From an uncultured Lachnospiraceae bacterium (lineage in GTDB: Bacteria; Bacillota; Clostridia; Lachnospirales; Lachnospiraceae), in NCBI GenBank assembly GCA_902776305.1, contig CACYPS010000028.1, positions 1 to 40,067 of the forward strand: DNA of 40,067 nt, given 5' to 3'. Below, in pieces: positions 1 to 6,503 of this stretch (position 1 is the stretch's first letter; each line of letters starts with the position of its first letter). The translations under genes and the position numbers were made by a program. Below the pieces are notes generated by a model. That model did no database searches, was not told the DNA's origin, and saw nothing but the letters and a program-made list of their open reading frames with translations.

Positions 1-833
1 CGGTATCTTCTCTGTTGCCGAATAATCGCTGTCTTTTTTCATATAAGTAAGATATTTGACAGCCTTTCTCGCCCTATATAAGACATCCTGCCTCACAGAG
101 GCCAGTGTTGGTCTTACATTTTTACAATCTACAATGTCATCAAATCCTATCACCCAGATATCATCCGGTACTCTGTATCCATAGTCCATCAGAAAGTATA
201 GAAGCTCTATCGCGTAATAATCAGATGCCGCAAATACAGCGCCATAGCCTGCGAATTCTATTTTTCTGTCAGCATAATATTTTTTTCGCTCTTCCTTATG
301 CATAGGTATTTCCCAAAAATCCGCTCTCCCTTCAAGCCCATCACACAGTCCTGTATATCTGTCAAAATCAGGGCTCAGCCTGTTGTCAGCTACAAAGAGC
401 ACTCGTAATCATCCAACACCAGGTTACATATATTTCTGTCATTCTCAAAAAAACCGTCATACACAACAAATGGTATACGAATCCGGTCCCTGAGAACCTG
501 ATACTCATCTGCACAGAATCCCAGAAGGATCATGCCATCCATATTCCACATTGATGAAAAAGACACTGTATCCATGATATCTTTTGCTTTCTTTAGCATC
601 AGAAAATATCCCGCCTTTTCAATCTCATCCGACAGTGAATTGATGGCAGCACTGACAAAAGGGTCAATATAACCCATTTCGCGGAGTTTCTCCTGAACCC
701 GGCGCACAGTACCATCAGAGATTTTTTTGGTTTTACCATGTATTACATTGGACACCGTTGCAGTACTTAACCCCAATGCATCAGCCACATCCACTATCCT
801 TACTTTATTTTCATCCCACATATTCTTCCTCAC
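1..833 (-). pseudogene. LacI-type transcriptional regulator, frameshifted and cut by the window edge
   Basis: The N-terminal 147 codons carry a typical LacI DNA-binding helix-turn-helix (VADALGLSTATVSNVIHG, roughly residues 16-33) and the start of a periplasmic-binding-protein-like effector domain. The open frame stops at 390. Just past residues DDYE (around 405-412) the rest of the effector domain continues in another frame, starting VLFVADNRLSPDF and including VIGFDDI, to the left edge. LacI proteins normally have about 16 residues (a GGxxxGxYLxxxGH stretch) between these two segments. They are absent, so a deletion of roughly 45-50 bp shifted the frame. The start is GTG at 833, overlapping the MATE stop as GTGA, or ATG at 821. 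The protein is probably dead as an effector-sensing repressor, though the DNA-binding half could still be made. The family call is sure; loss of function is inference. Confidence 0.85.
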
Positions 834-2152
834 TCAATGGTATTCATCCATTTTCTGCTCTTGAACATGAATATTGAAATTATGAACCTTACCAGTTCTT
901 CCTGTGACAGAATAAAATACACCCACACAATGGGCAGTTTGAATACAAGACCTGTCAAAAGAGCAAGCGGCACTCCGATCAGCCAAGTGCCAAGCATATC
1001 TATCATCATGATGTACTTTGTTCTGCCGCCACTGCGTATGATGCCTCCTCCAAGTATCATGTTCTGAACCTTTATCGGCATAAGTACTGCAAAAGCGGTT
1101 AGAAGAGCCAAGCCGATGGTTCTTACATCATCCGCCACGTTAAACAAATGCACATAAGGAGCTTTTAATACTATTATTGTTACTGACAGTATGATGCTGC
1201 CAGCGAAACCATACACGCATAGCTTTTTTGATTCCTGATATGCTTTATCATACTCCCTTTCACCAAGACGCTTTCCTACAAGTATTCCTGCAGCCTGGGC
1301 AATTCCGCTAAGTGCCCCAATAGTAAGTCCCTGAACCGAACCTGTAAGTGACATTCCGGCAAGTTCGTCTGTGCTCATATGACCATATACAAAGGTATTG
1401 ATGCTCTGACCAAGAGACCACAGAAATTCATTTAATACAACAGGTATAAGCATGGACAGATACTGCCAGAATCTTTCTTTTCCCAGAGAAACCGAGAAGC
1501 CAATCCTGCCATACAGGGCAAAAAACATCACGGTGATCAGGACAGCACCTGCTATCTGGGAAATAACGCTGGCTAAGGCTGCGCCCCTGACTCCAAGCAT
1601 CGGCATACCAAAGTTTCCGAATATCAGACAATAGTTGAGACCTGTATTAATTATCGCAGACATAACCCCCGCATATAATGGCCATGAGGATTTTCCTCTG
1701 CATCTTATGGCAACACCACAAATATTGCTTATACCAAGCGGAATGAATGTCCACCCTATTATTCCCAGATATGAGCTTCCTTCATTAATGACACTCACAT
1801 CATCAGTAAACATCTTGATGAACTGTAAAGAAAACACCGTTGACAGAAAAAAGAACGCTATTCCTGTCAGTAGCATTACAAGAAAATTCACACAGATACT
1901 TCTTTCCTCAGTCTCCCTGTCATTTTTCCCAATATACTGGGATATCATGATTCCTGCTATAGTGCCTATTGCACCGACAACAAATGAATAGATAAATCCG
2001 GGCTTCCCTGCTATCTCTACTGCAGCTATACTCTTTTCCCCAAGCTGTCCCACCATTATCTGATCTATCATGGAAAAAGACGACTGGAGCATTGACTGAA
2101 GTGCGACCGGTATCGCTATACTTATTACCTTTTTTCCAAAAGACTCCTTCAT
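830..2152 (-). CDS. MATE family multidrug/sodium efflux transporter
   Basis: This is a 440-residue polytopic membrane protein of normal MATE length (about 12 membrane helices). Family features include the N-terminal IAIPVALQSMLQSSFSMIDQIMVGQLG segment and the matching second-half segment IPVVLNEFLWSLGQSINTFVYGHMS, which reflect the internal two-fold repeat. MATE proteins export cationic drugs or metabolites in exchange for Na+ or H+; the substrate cannot be read from sequence. The start at 2152 is preceded by AAGGGGG. The gene is first in a two-gene unit with the LacI-type regulator, which begins inside its stop codon. A 24-bp inverted repeat lies directly upstream of the ribosome binding site and could be the operator. 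Confidence 0.9.
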   Translation of the reverse strand: MKESFGKKVISIAIPVALQSMLQSSFSMIDQIMVGQLGEKSIAAVEIAGKPGFIYSFVVGAIGTIAGIMISQYIGKNDRETEERSICVNFLVMLLTGIAFFFLSTVFSLQFIKMFTDDVSVINEGSSYLGIIGWTFIPLGISNICGVAIRCRGKSSWPLYAGVMSAIINTGLNYCLIFGNFGMPMLGVRGAALASVISQIAGAVLITVMFFALYGRIGFSVSLGKERFWQYLSMLIPVVLNEFLWSLGQSINTFVYGHMSTDELAGMSLTGSVQGLTIGALSGIAQAAGILVGKRLGEREYDKAYQESKKLCVYGFAGSIILSVTIIVLKAPYVHLFNVADDVRTIGLALLTAFAVLMPIKVQNMILGGGIIRSGGRTKYIMMIDMLGTWLIGVPLALLTGLVFKLPIVWVYFILSQEELVRFIISIFMFKSRKWMNTIE

Positions 2153-2161
2153 AAAAACCCC

Positions 2162-2185
2162 CTTATCATTTGATTAAATGATAAG
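2162..2185. promoter_or_regulatory. Inverted repeat upstream of the MATE-LacI unit (candidate operator or leader hairpin)
   Basis: A perfect 10-bp inverted repeat (CTTATCATTT and AAATGATAAG around the loop GATT) ends beside the G-rich Shine-Dalgarno sequence of the MATE gene, 10 bp before its start codon. Its size and position suit a LacI-type operator or a translation-controlling hairpin. There is no T-tract after it, so it is not a terminator. The regulatory role is inference. Confidence 0.5.
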
Positions 2186-2307
2186 AGAAATATCCAGTCC
2201 TCACATGAACTCCCTTGTCCAAAAGAAGTATTCTGTCTGTTGATTATTGGTAAATCATAACCTTTTTCAAATTCATCCGGATAATTTACCTCATGGTATT
2301 CCGTAGT

Positions 2308-2679
2308 TCATATTTCACAACCGGGCAGACTCAATTCCTGCTCTGTAACATCATTTGATAATATTCTGAAAGTACCATCATCAAATGGCTTTACAACTAT
2401 TTTTGAATTAACTCGATATCCAACAGAAAGTATCATATCAAGATTATAAATCTTTGGTTTTCTTCCTCCGGAACTTTTGTCGGAAAAACCGACAGAAGTC
2501 TCATCAAGCTTTCCTGAGCTAAGAATATTGCTAATATGCTCACTTACCACAGCATGCTTAACATCAAATAACTGCTCGATTTGTTTCTGTGTTAGCCAAA
2601 CTGTTTCTTGCTCAGGACTTATCTGCACCTATATCTCTGTATTTCCGTCTGTAAATAAAACTATTTCATTCTTTGCCAT
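2308..2679 (-). pseudogene. RhuM-family (virulence RhuM) gene, broken
   Basis: An ATG at 2679 with an AGGGGA ribosome binding site opens the characteristic RhuM start (MAKNEIVLF...). An in-frame TAG at 2629-2631 interrupts it. After the stop the frame continues VWLTQKQIEQLFDVKHAVVSEHISNIL, then IYNLDMILSVGYRVNSK, the hallmark of RhuM proteins. Full-length family members are about 300 residues or more. Here the similarity ends after VNSK, where an unrelated-looking tail of about 30 residues leads to a stop at 2308. Both the premature stop and the loss of the C-terminal two thirds mark it as a pseudogene. It overlaps the end of a decayed HTH gene, as if both were once one operon. Confidence 0.75.
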
Positions 2680-2838
2680 TAACTTCCCCTCTCCCCTTCA
2701 TCATCTTCTCATATTCAAGCTGATAAGCGATTCCTCTAAAGTACGAACCGGTATACCAGTGTGAATCGAAAACTCTTTTCTTGTTTCTCCCGTGCTCTCT
2801 CTTAATTGCTTAATATGGTATATAATAAGGGCATATGT
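2666..2838 (-). pseudogene. XRE-type helix-turn-helix gene remnant with an internal deletion
   Basis: On the minus strand, just upstream of the RhuM remnant, a frame reads HIKQLRESTGETRKEF and GIPVRTLEE, which matches the start of small single-domain XRE/Cro-like proteins (usually 60-80 residues). In a second frame it continues IAYQLEYEKMMKGRGEVNGKE to a stop at 2666, which looks like the normal C-terminus of the same family. The linking segment (normally W-E-x-G-x-R-x-x-P-xY) is gone, so a short deletion joined the two halves out of frame. No convincing start codon remains. The family call rests on my reading of pattern only. Confidence 0.5.
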
Positions 2839-2932
2839 TTATAATCACCAGAGTATCTCACCTTATCCAATGTGGCGCTATCTGCTACTAAATGTACTGA
2901 GGGAGTGAGAGGTGGAGACAACTATAATATAA

Positions 2933-2982
2933 TTATGCAGATATCCTGCATAAAGTGCAAATATGCGAAAATATTGCATATT
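2933..2982. promoter_or_regulatory. Two AT-rich inverted repeats upstream of the 3015 gene
   Basis: Two adjacent inverted repeats are visible: TTATGCAG/CTGCATAA (2933-2953) and AATATGC/GCATATT (2960-2982). A TATTAT hexamer near 2980 could be a -10 element for the plus-strand gene at 3015. The arrangement suits a regulator-binding promoter. No dedicated regulator gene is identified next to it. Confidence 0.35.
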
Positions 2983-3014
2983 ATCTTTTAATGTGATGAT
3001 GGGGATGAGCAAAC

Positions 3015-3482
3015 ATGGATACAAGGTTAATCTCTTCTATAAGAATACTTCCGAGTTCTAAAACGACATTTAAAACAGAAGTGGATTTTAGGTTTTTCAT
3101 CGAAAACACTGTGATTAATCGTGGCGGATACTATTATTTTCCAAACACAATGATGAAATGCCCAATAAATTCTCTTGTTTTGTTTCAGTACTGCGCTAAA
3201 ATTCGTGCGATGGGAATTCTCATAGACCGAGATAAAGAGAGAGGCGTTAATGAGCAAGGTGATGAATACGCCGGATATTATAGGTTTGATATTCATTCCC
3301 TTAAATATCTGGATGTTCCAATAGATAAAGACATGTTGCAATCGGTCTATCCCGAGTTTTCCGGGTTCAACCAAACAAAGCAAATCATTGCATTAGAATA
3401 CCTTTACCCAATTATTGATCTGTTAGGAAGAACTAATAATATCAGTATTTTCCAAAATATCACTGGCAATGACATTGGCTGA
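3015..3482 (+). CDS. Uncharacterised protein, possibly with a PUA-like (EVE/ASCH-type) fold
   Basis: This 155-residue soluble protein starts at ATG 3015, 7 bases after GGGGATGAGC. The central part (SLVLFQYCAKIRAMGILID followed by DEYAGYYRFD and a final FSGFNQTKQII) resembles the PUA-like small-molecule or modified-base binding domain found at the N-terminus of some HNH restriction endonucleases, but no nuclease domain follows. That resemblance is by eye and weak. The protein has no signal peptide or membrane segment. It is followed 59 bp later by a second unknown gene on the same strand, and the two share the terminator at 3926. It lies in an AT-rich stretch beside a candidate defence pair, which fits a defence role but does not show it. 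Confidence 0.6.
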   Translation: MDTRLISSIRILPSSKTTFKTEVDFRFFIENTVINRGGYYYFPNTMMKCPINSLVLFQYCAKIRAMGILIDRDKERGVNEQGDEYAGYYRFDIHSLKYLDVPIDKDMLQSVYPEFSGFNQTKQIIALEYLYPIIDLLGRTNNISIFQNITGNDIG

Positions 3483-3541
3483 ATTGCATATAACTGATTC
3501 TGTGAAATGTTCATGATATGAATTAGAAATGAGGCGCATAT

Positions 3542-3877
3542 ATGAATAGTGAAGACTTTATTATCAAACTGAATAATATGCTTCCAGCTGATTTTGAAGC
3601 AAAGAAATTCAACGGCATGCCAAGAATACATATCAAATGTAATCATTTTGGATTTGCCGTAATTGATTTGAGGAGGAAGAGCTATCATCTATTCGTTCTC
3701 GAAGGAATGTTCACCGCTATTGGGATCCAAGAATATGAGCAAATATCCAACATGCGTAACAAAACAAATTGCATTAAAAATATCCCATACGAGGATACTA
3801 TGGTTTTGAATAAGCTGATTAAATATGTTAGCGACGACCCTTCTGTTGTTGAAACCTTAGCGGTTCAATCGTATTAA
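3542..3877 (+). CDS. Uncharacterised 111-residue protein
   Basis: I do not recognise this protein. It is small and soluble with mixed charge, has no signal peptide or membrane segment, and starts at ATG 3542 after GAGG with good spacing. It lies 59 bp after the 3015 gene, and a strong terminator follows 48 bp after its stop, so the two genes probably form one transcript. The middle section (PRIHIKCNHFGFAVIDLRRK) looks like a compact alpha/beta domain. The presence of a ribosome binding site, full codon frame and terminator supports a real gene. Confidence 0.6.
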   Translation: MNSEDFIIKLNNMLPADFEAKKFNGMPRIHIKCNHFGFAVIDLRRKSYHLFVLEGMFTAIGIQEYEQISNMRNKTNCIKNIPYEDTMVLNKLIKYVSDDPSVVETLAVQSY

Positions 3878-3925
3878 ATACGGACAGGTCACCATGAATT
3901 CCTCTCCATTTATTGCCAAAATAAT

Positions 3926-3963
3926 GACAGCACTTGCCGCCGAACAAGTGCTGTCTGTTTTCT
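3926..3963. terminator. Bidirectional rho-independent terminator
   Basis: A perfect 11-bp stem (GACAGCACTTG / CAAGTGCTGTC) with an 8-base loop is followed on the plus strand by TGTTTTCTT. It lies between the convergent 3542 gene (plus) and the TIR gene (minus). On the minus strand it is followed by ATTATTTT, so it could serve both. Confidence 0.85.
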
Positions 3964-4042
3964 TGAAGCTTATTTATCTTACTCCTATGGCAAGATTTAA
4001 TGCCGCCTTGTCAGAATGCCTTCCAGTCCCGCATGAAACGCT

Positions 4043-4969
4043 TTAGAATGTTATCTTACTTGCCATTTCAGAAACTTTTCTTTTTCTTTCTTCTTCCTGT
4101 TGTTGTGCTTTTTCACGCGCTTCATTTTCTCTTTGTAAATACTCACGTTCTTTTTGATTAGCAATTTCTACGCACAATAACAAAGTATCTCTATGATACT
4201 TCTGCACCTCTTCAAGTGTCGTTCCATTAAGCAGTATTTTATCATTCTGTACTGAAGCTATTTGGGATCTGTGCATTGAGGTAAATCTAGGCGGGTACTC
4301 CCAAGTTTGAATAAAGACTTTTTTCCAAATTTCACTCGGACGTCTCGACAGCCTGAAGGGAACACAATATAATGCGCAACCTCGAGTTCCATCATTTCGC
4401 GGTGCTGTCACTTCATTTTCAATAACTCCTATAATGTAAATATCATCTGGATTCTCTCGTTTCACATAGTGTGTGACTTCTTTCGGCAAGTTTCCTATTA
4501 AAGGTTTTTTCTTTTGTCCAAATATTCCCTGCAGAACTAAATCCTCAATATCGGAATAGGTAAGGCTATTTGCTTGAGATAAATCTATGTATTTCTTTCC
4601 AAGTAAACAAATTGGAATACTTGTATTATCAGTTCCTTTTCTTAAGATCGGTATAAATTTATTTTCTTTCCCTTTCGTTAATTCGGAAGAAATTATGTGT
4701 TCCTCGTATCCAACTCCTCCTTCACGTTTATCAGCTTTCTCTTTATATCTTTCCGTACATATTATTAGAACTTTATCTGCTTTACTGACCGCAACCTCCA
4801 TAAAATGAGGTAGTCTATCTCCAGGTTCCGTATCATAATCATCCAAAATAGCATTAATCCCGTTATTAAGAAGAATGTCTGCCAATGATTTCACCCATTC
4901 CTTATGTGCGTCATTATCCCAAGAATATGAAATAAATACATTTGGTTTATCATTACTCCATTCAATCAT
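4043..4969 (-). CDS. TIR/SEFIR-domain protein, candidate defence effector
   Basis: This 308-residue protein starts with a TIR/SEFIR-type domain at about residues 8-140: NVFISYSWDND, then DKVLIICTERYKEKAD, then GGVGYEEHIISSEL. Bacterial TIR and SEFIR domains act as NAD+-consuming enzymes or signalling scaffolds in antiphage immunity. The conserved glutamate-rich segment YEEHIISSE is a candidate for the catalytic Glu, but I cannot assign it by sequence alone. Residues about 155-270 form a second domain I cannot name, with PPRFTSMHRSQIASV and GTTLEEVQKYHRDTL. The tail is a Glu/Lys/Gln-rich coiled coil. It lies 28 bp downstream of the zinc-protein gene and is probably co-transcribed. Its GGAGG is 15 bases from the ATG, poor spacing that suggests low expression. 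Confidence 0.85.
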   Translation of the reverse strand: MIEWSNDKPNVFISYSWDNDAHKEWVKSLADILLNNGINAILDDYDTEPGDRLPHFMEVAVSKADKVLIICTERYKEKADKREGGVGYEEHIISSELTKGKENKFIPILRKGTDNTSIPICLLGKKYIDLSQANSLTYSDIEDLVLQGIFGQKKKPLIGNLPKEVTHYVKRENPDDIYIIGVIENEVTAPRNDGTRGCALYCVPFRLSRRPSEIWKKVFIQTWEYPPRFTSMHRSQIASVQNDKILLNGTTLEEVQKYHRDTLLLCVEIANQKEREYLQRENEAREKAQQQEEERKRKVSEMASKITF

Positions 4970-4997
4970 AAATGTCTATCATGACCTCCATTCAAAT

Positions 4998-6119
4998 TCA
5001 TCGTAGTTTATACTGTTCAGATAGCAGATTTGGTATACTATTCCACTTTCCTAATGAATATTTCTCTGTCAGAATACCTGTTTCGATACTAGGTGAATCA
5101 TTCCATAGAATCGGGATTGTATTGACAACATCTCGTAGCTCTTCAGTATCAATCATGTCCCTGACATTTTTCGCCATATAATAATCTTCCCCATATAAAA
5201 ATACTATGTAGTTTATCACCCCGAGTTTTGCTTCTTCATCTAACTTCTTAAATTGTTTTCGGAATTTTCTATATCGTTTGTCTCCTTCTTCAACGAAAAG
5301 CATTACTGCTGTTTTGCTAAGCAGCGGGAAAACACAAATGTGGATATCTGTAATTTTGTAGTTCAAATCCTTATTAAAAACATCATTTATTACCCCGTCG
5401 CCAAGATCAATTGAGAGAGCTATCGGCGCCTGAAATGCAATTGGAACTACATACTCTAGTAGTTTATAATAAAACAAATAATACCCTTTTTTTCCAGTAT
5501 TTAAAACTCTTTTTGCTTGCTCGAAACTATCTTGGTATGCAATTAAATCTGTTTTATATACTTGCAATTTGGTAATTACTTCATATAAGTCACTGAGATT
5601 ACTGATTTCAAAATCACTACCCTGCGTCATGAGACGTTCCAACATAGATATTTCTATCTCTTTTTTATGAATGAACTTTATATAGTTCTTCATTGCTATT
5701 TGTGCCATCATTTTCTGTGTAGGAATTGCTTCATCCAAATAATTAGCTGGATTTTCATACTCGCGAAAAAGCATTTGATCACATTCTCTGCATATTATGC
5801 TAAATGTTCCAGCTTCACCAATTCCTATCGTATGTTTTCCAATTGACACACCCATATCTGGAAGTCCCATTATCGAATTAATGCCCGTAACCATGCCTTT
5901 TTCTTCGATATTCTCCAAACAAAATCTCGGAATACTATGAGACTTACAATAACTTGTTACTGGTTTTCCACAATAATAACACGTGCCAGATTTATTCAAT
6001 TGTCTAATTTCTTTTATATTCTTCGATAATGCTTTGTTTCTTTCAATCTTGTCCGAGGGATTGATGTTCTTTAAATAATCTCTATCTATGTTTCTATCTA
6101 GATTTTGAAACTTATACAT
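4998..6119 (-). CDS. Zinc-ribbon / HNH-like protein of unknown function, partner of the TIR gene
   Basis: The 373-residue protein has a metal-binding layout C47-x2-C50, H61 (in KSHSIPRF) and C110-x2-C113, like treble-clef HNH-family folds. In proteins with this SHSIPRF signature the His could be either a zinc ligand or a catalytic residue, and a second catalytic His/Asn is not obvious. The remaining ~250 residues match no family I recognise. They contain a hydrophobic segment (YVVPIAFQAPIALSI) and a beta-rich part (ITDIHICVFPLLSKTAVMLFV). The start at 6119 has an ACAGGAG site with ideal spacing. The gene precedes the TIR gene by 28 bp, so the pair probably works together: perhaps this protein senses and TIR acts. 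A nuclease or structural role is equally possible. Confidence 0.7.
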   Translation of the reverse strand: MYKFQNLDRNIDRDYLKNINPSDKIERNKALSKNIKEIRQLNKSGTCYYCGKPVTSYCKSHSIPRFCLENIEEKGMVTGINSIMGLPDMGVSIGKHTIGIGEAGTFSIICRECDQMLFREYENPANYLDEAIPTQKMMAQIAMKNYIKFIHKKEIEISMLERLMTQGSDFEISNLSDLYEVITKLQVYKTDLIAYQDSFEQAKRVLNTGKKGYYLFYYKLLEYVVPIAFQAPIALSIDLGDGVINDVFNKDLNYKITDIHICVFPLLSKTAVMLFVEEGDKRYRKFRKQFKKLDEEAKLGVINYIVFLYGEDYYMAKNVRDMIDTEELRDVVNTIPILWNDSPSIETGILTEKYSLGKWNSIPNLLSEQYKLR

Positions 6120-6503
6120 TATTTCTCCTGTATAGATATTCCAATTTACAGCCTCTTCTTCAACCTTTTATAATCAATCTATAATACCAAAAATAATAAA
6201 TGTTTGAAACCATTCTCTTTATTTCCGAATCTCGATGAATAAACTCTGTATATGTAATCCTAAATATTCTCCTTGATCATGAGGAGACTACTATGTTTTC
6301 CACGAGGTTTTTTCCAACAAAATCGCTGAATGTGAACTCGTCAATTTTAGAAATTCTCTGTAACCATTTCAACTTTCCTGAATCTATGGTAATTTACAGT
6401 ACTAATTGGGATATGCGTTGTTTGTGGATGCATACTTAAGAAAACTGGCGAAATTCGGCTTCCTTGCATTTATAGGCTCTCTTATTATGACACCCCTCTT
6501 TCC
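6120..6503. other. Intergenic stretch between the TIR module and the ICE gene block
   Basis: This AT-rich 384-bp stretch separates the candidate defence pair from the last visible ICE gene. It holds the likely promoter of the zinc-protein gene (a TATTAT and a TTATAAAA hexamer, read leftwards, around 6165-6190) and one small plus-strand reading frame (6293-6439). I see no integrase att-like direct repeat and no strong terminator. Confidence 0.4.
6293..6439 (+). CDS. Possible 48-residue small protein
   Basis: A short plus-strand frame opens with ATG at 6293, 7-8 bases after a good GAGGAG ribosome binding site, and ends with TAA at 6437-6439. It would encode MFSTRFFPTKSLNVNSSILE followed by a hydrophobic, aromatic-rich half with three Trp/Tyr and two Met. 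No homology is recognised. It may be a real small protein, the start of a decayed gene, or chance. The ribosome binding site is the only positive evidence. Confidence 0.25.
   Translation: MFSTRFFPTKSLNVNSSILEILCNHFNFPESMVIYSTNWDMRCLWMHT

Noticed and set aside
105-305. Plus-strand 66-codon frame at the left end
   Set aside because: It is antisense to the second half of the frameshifted LacI-type gene.
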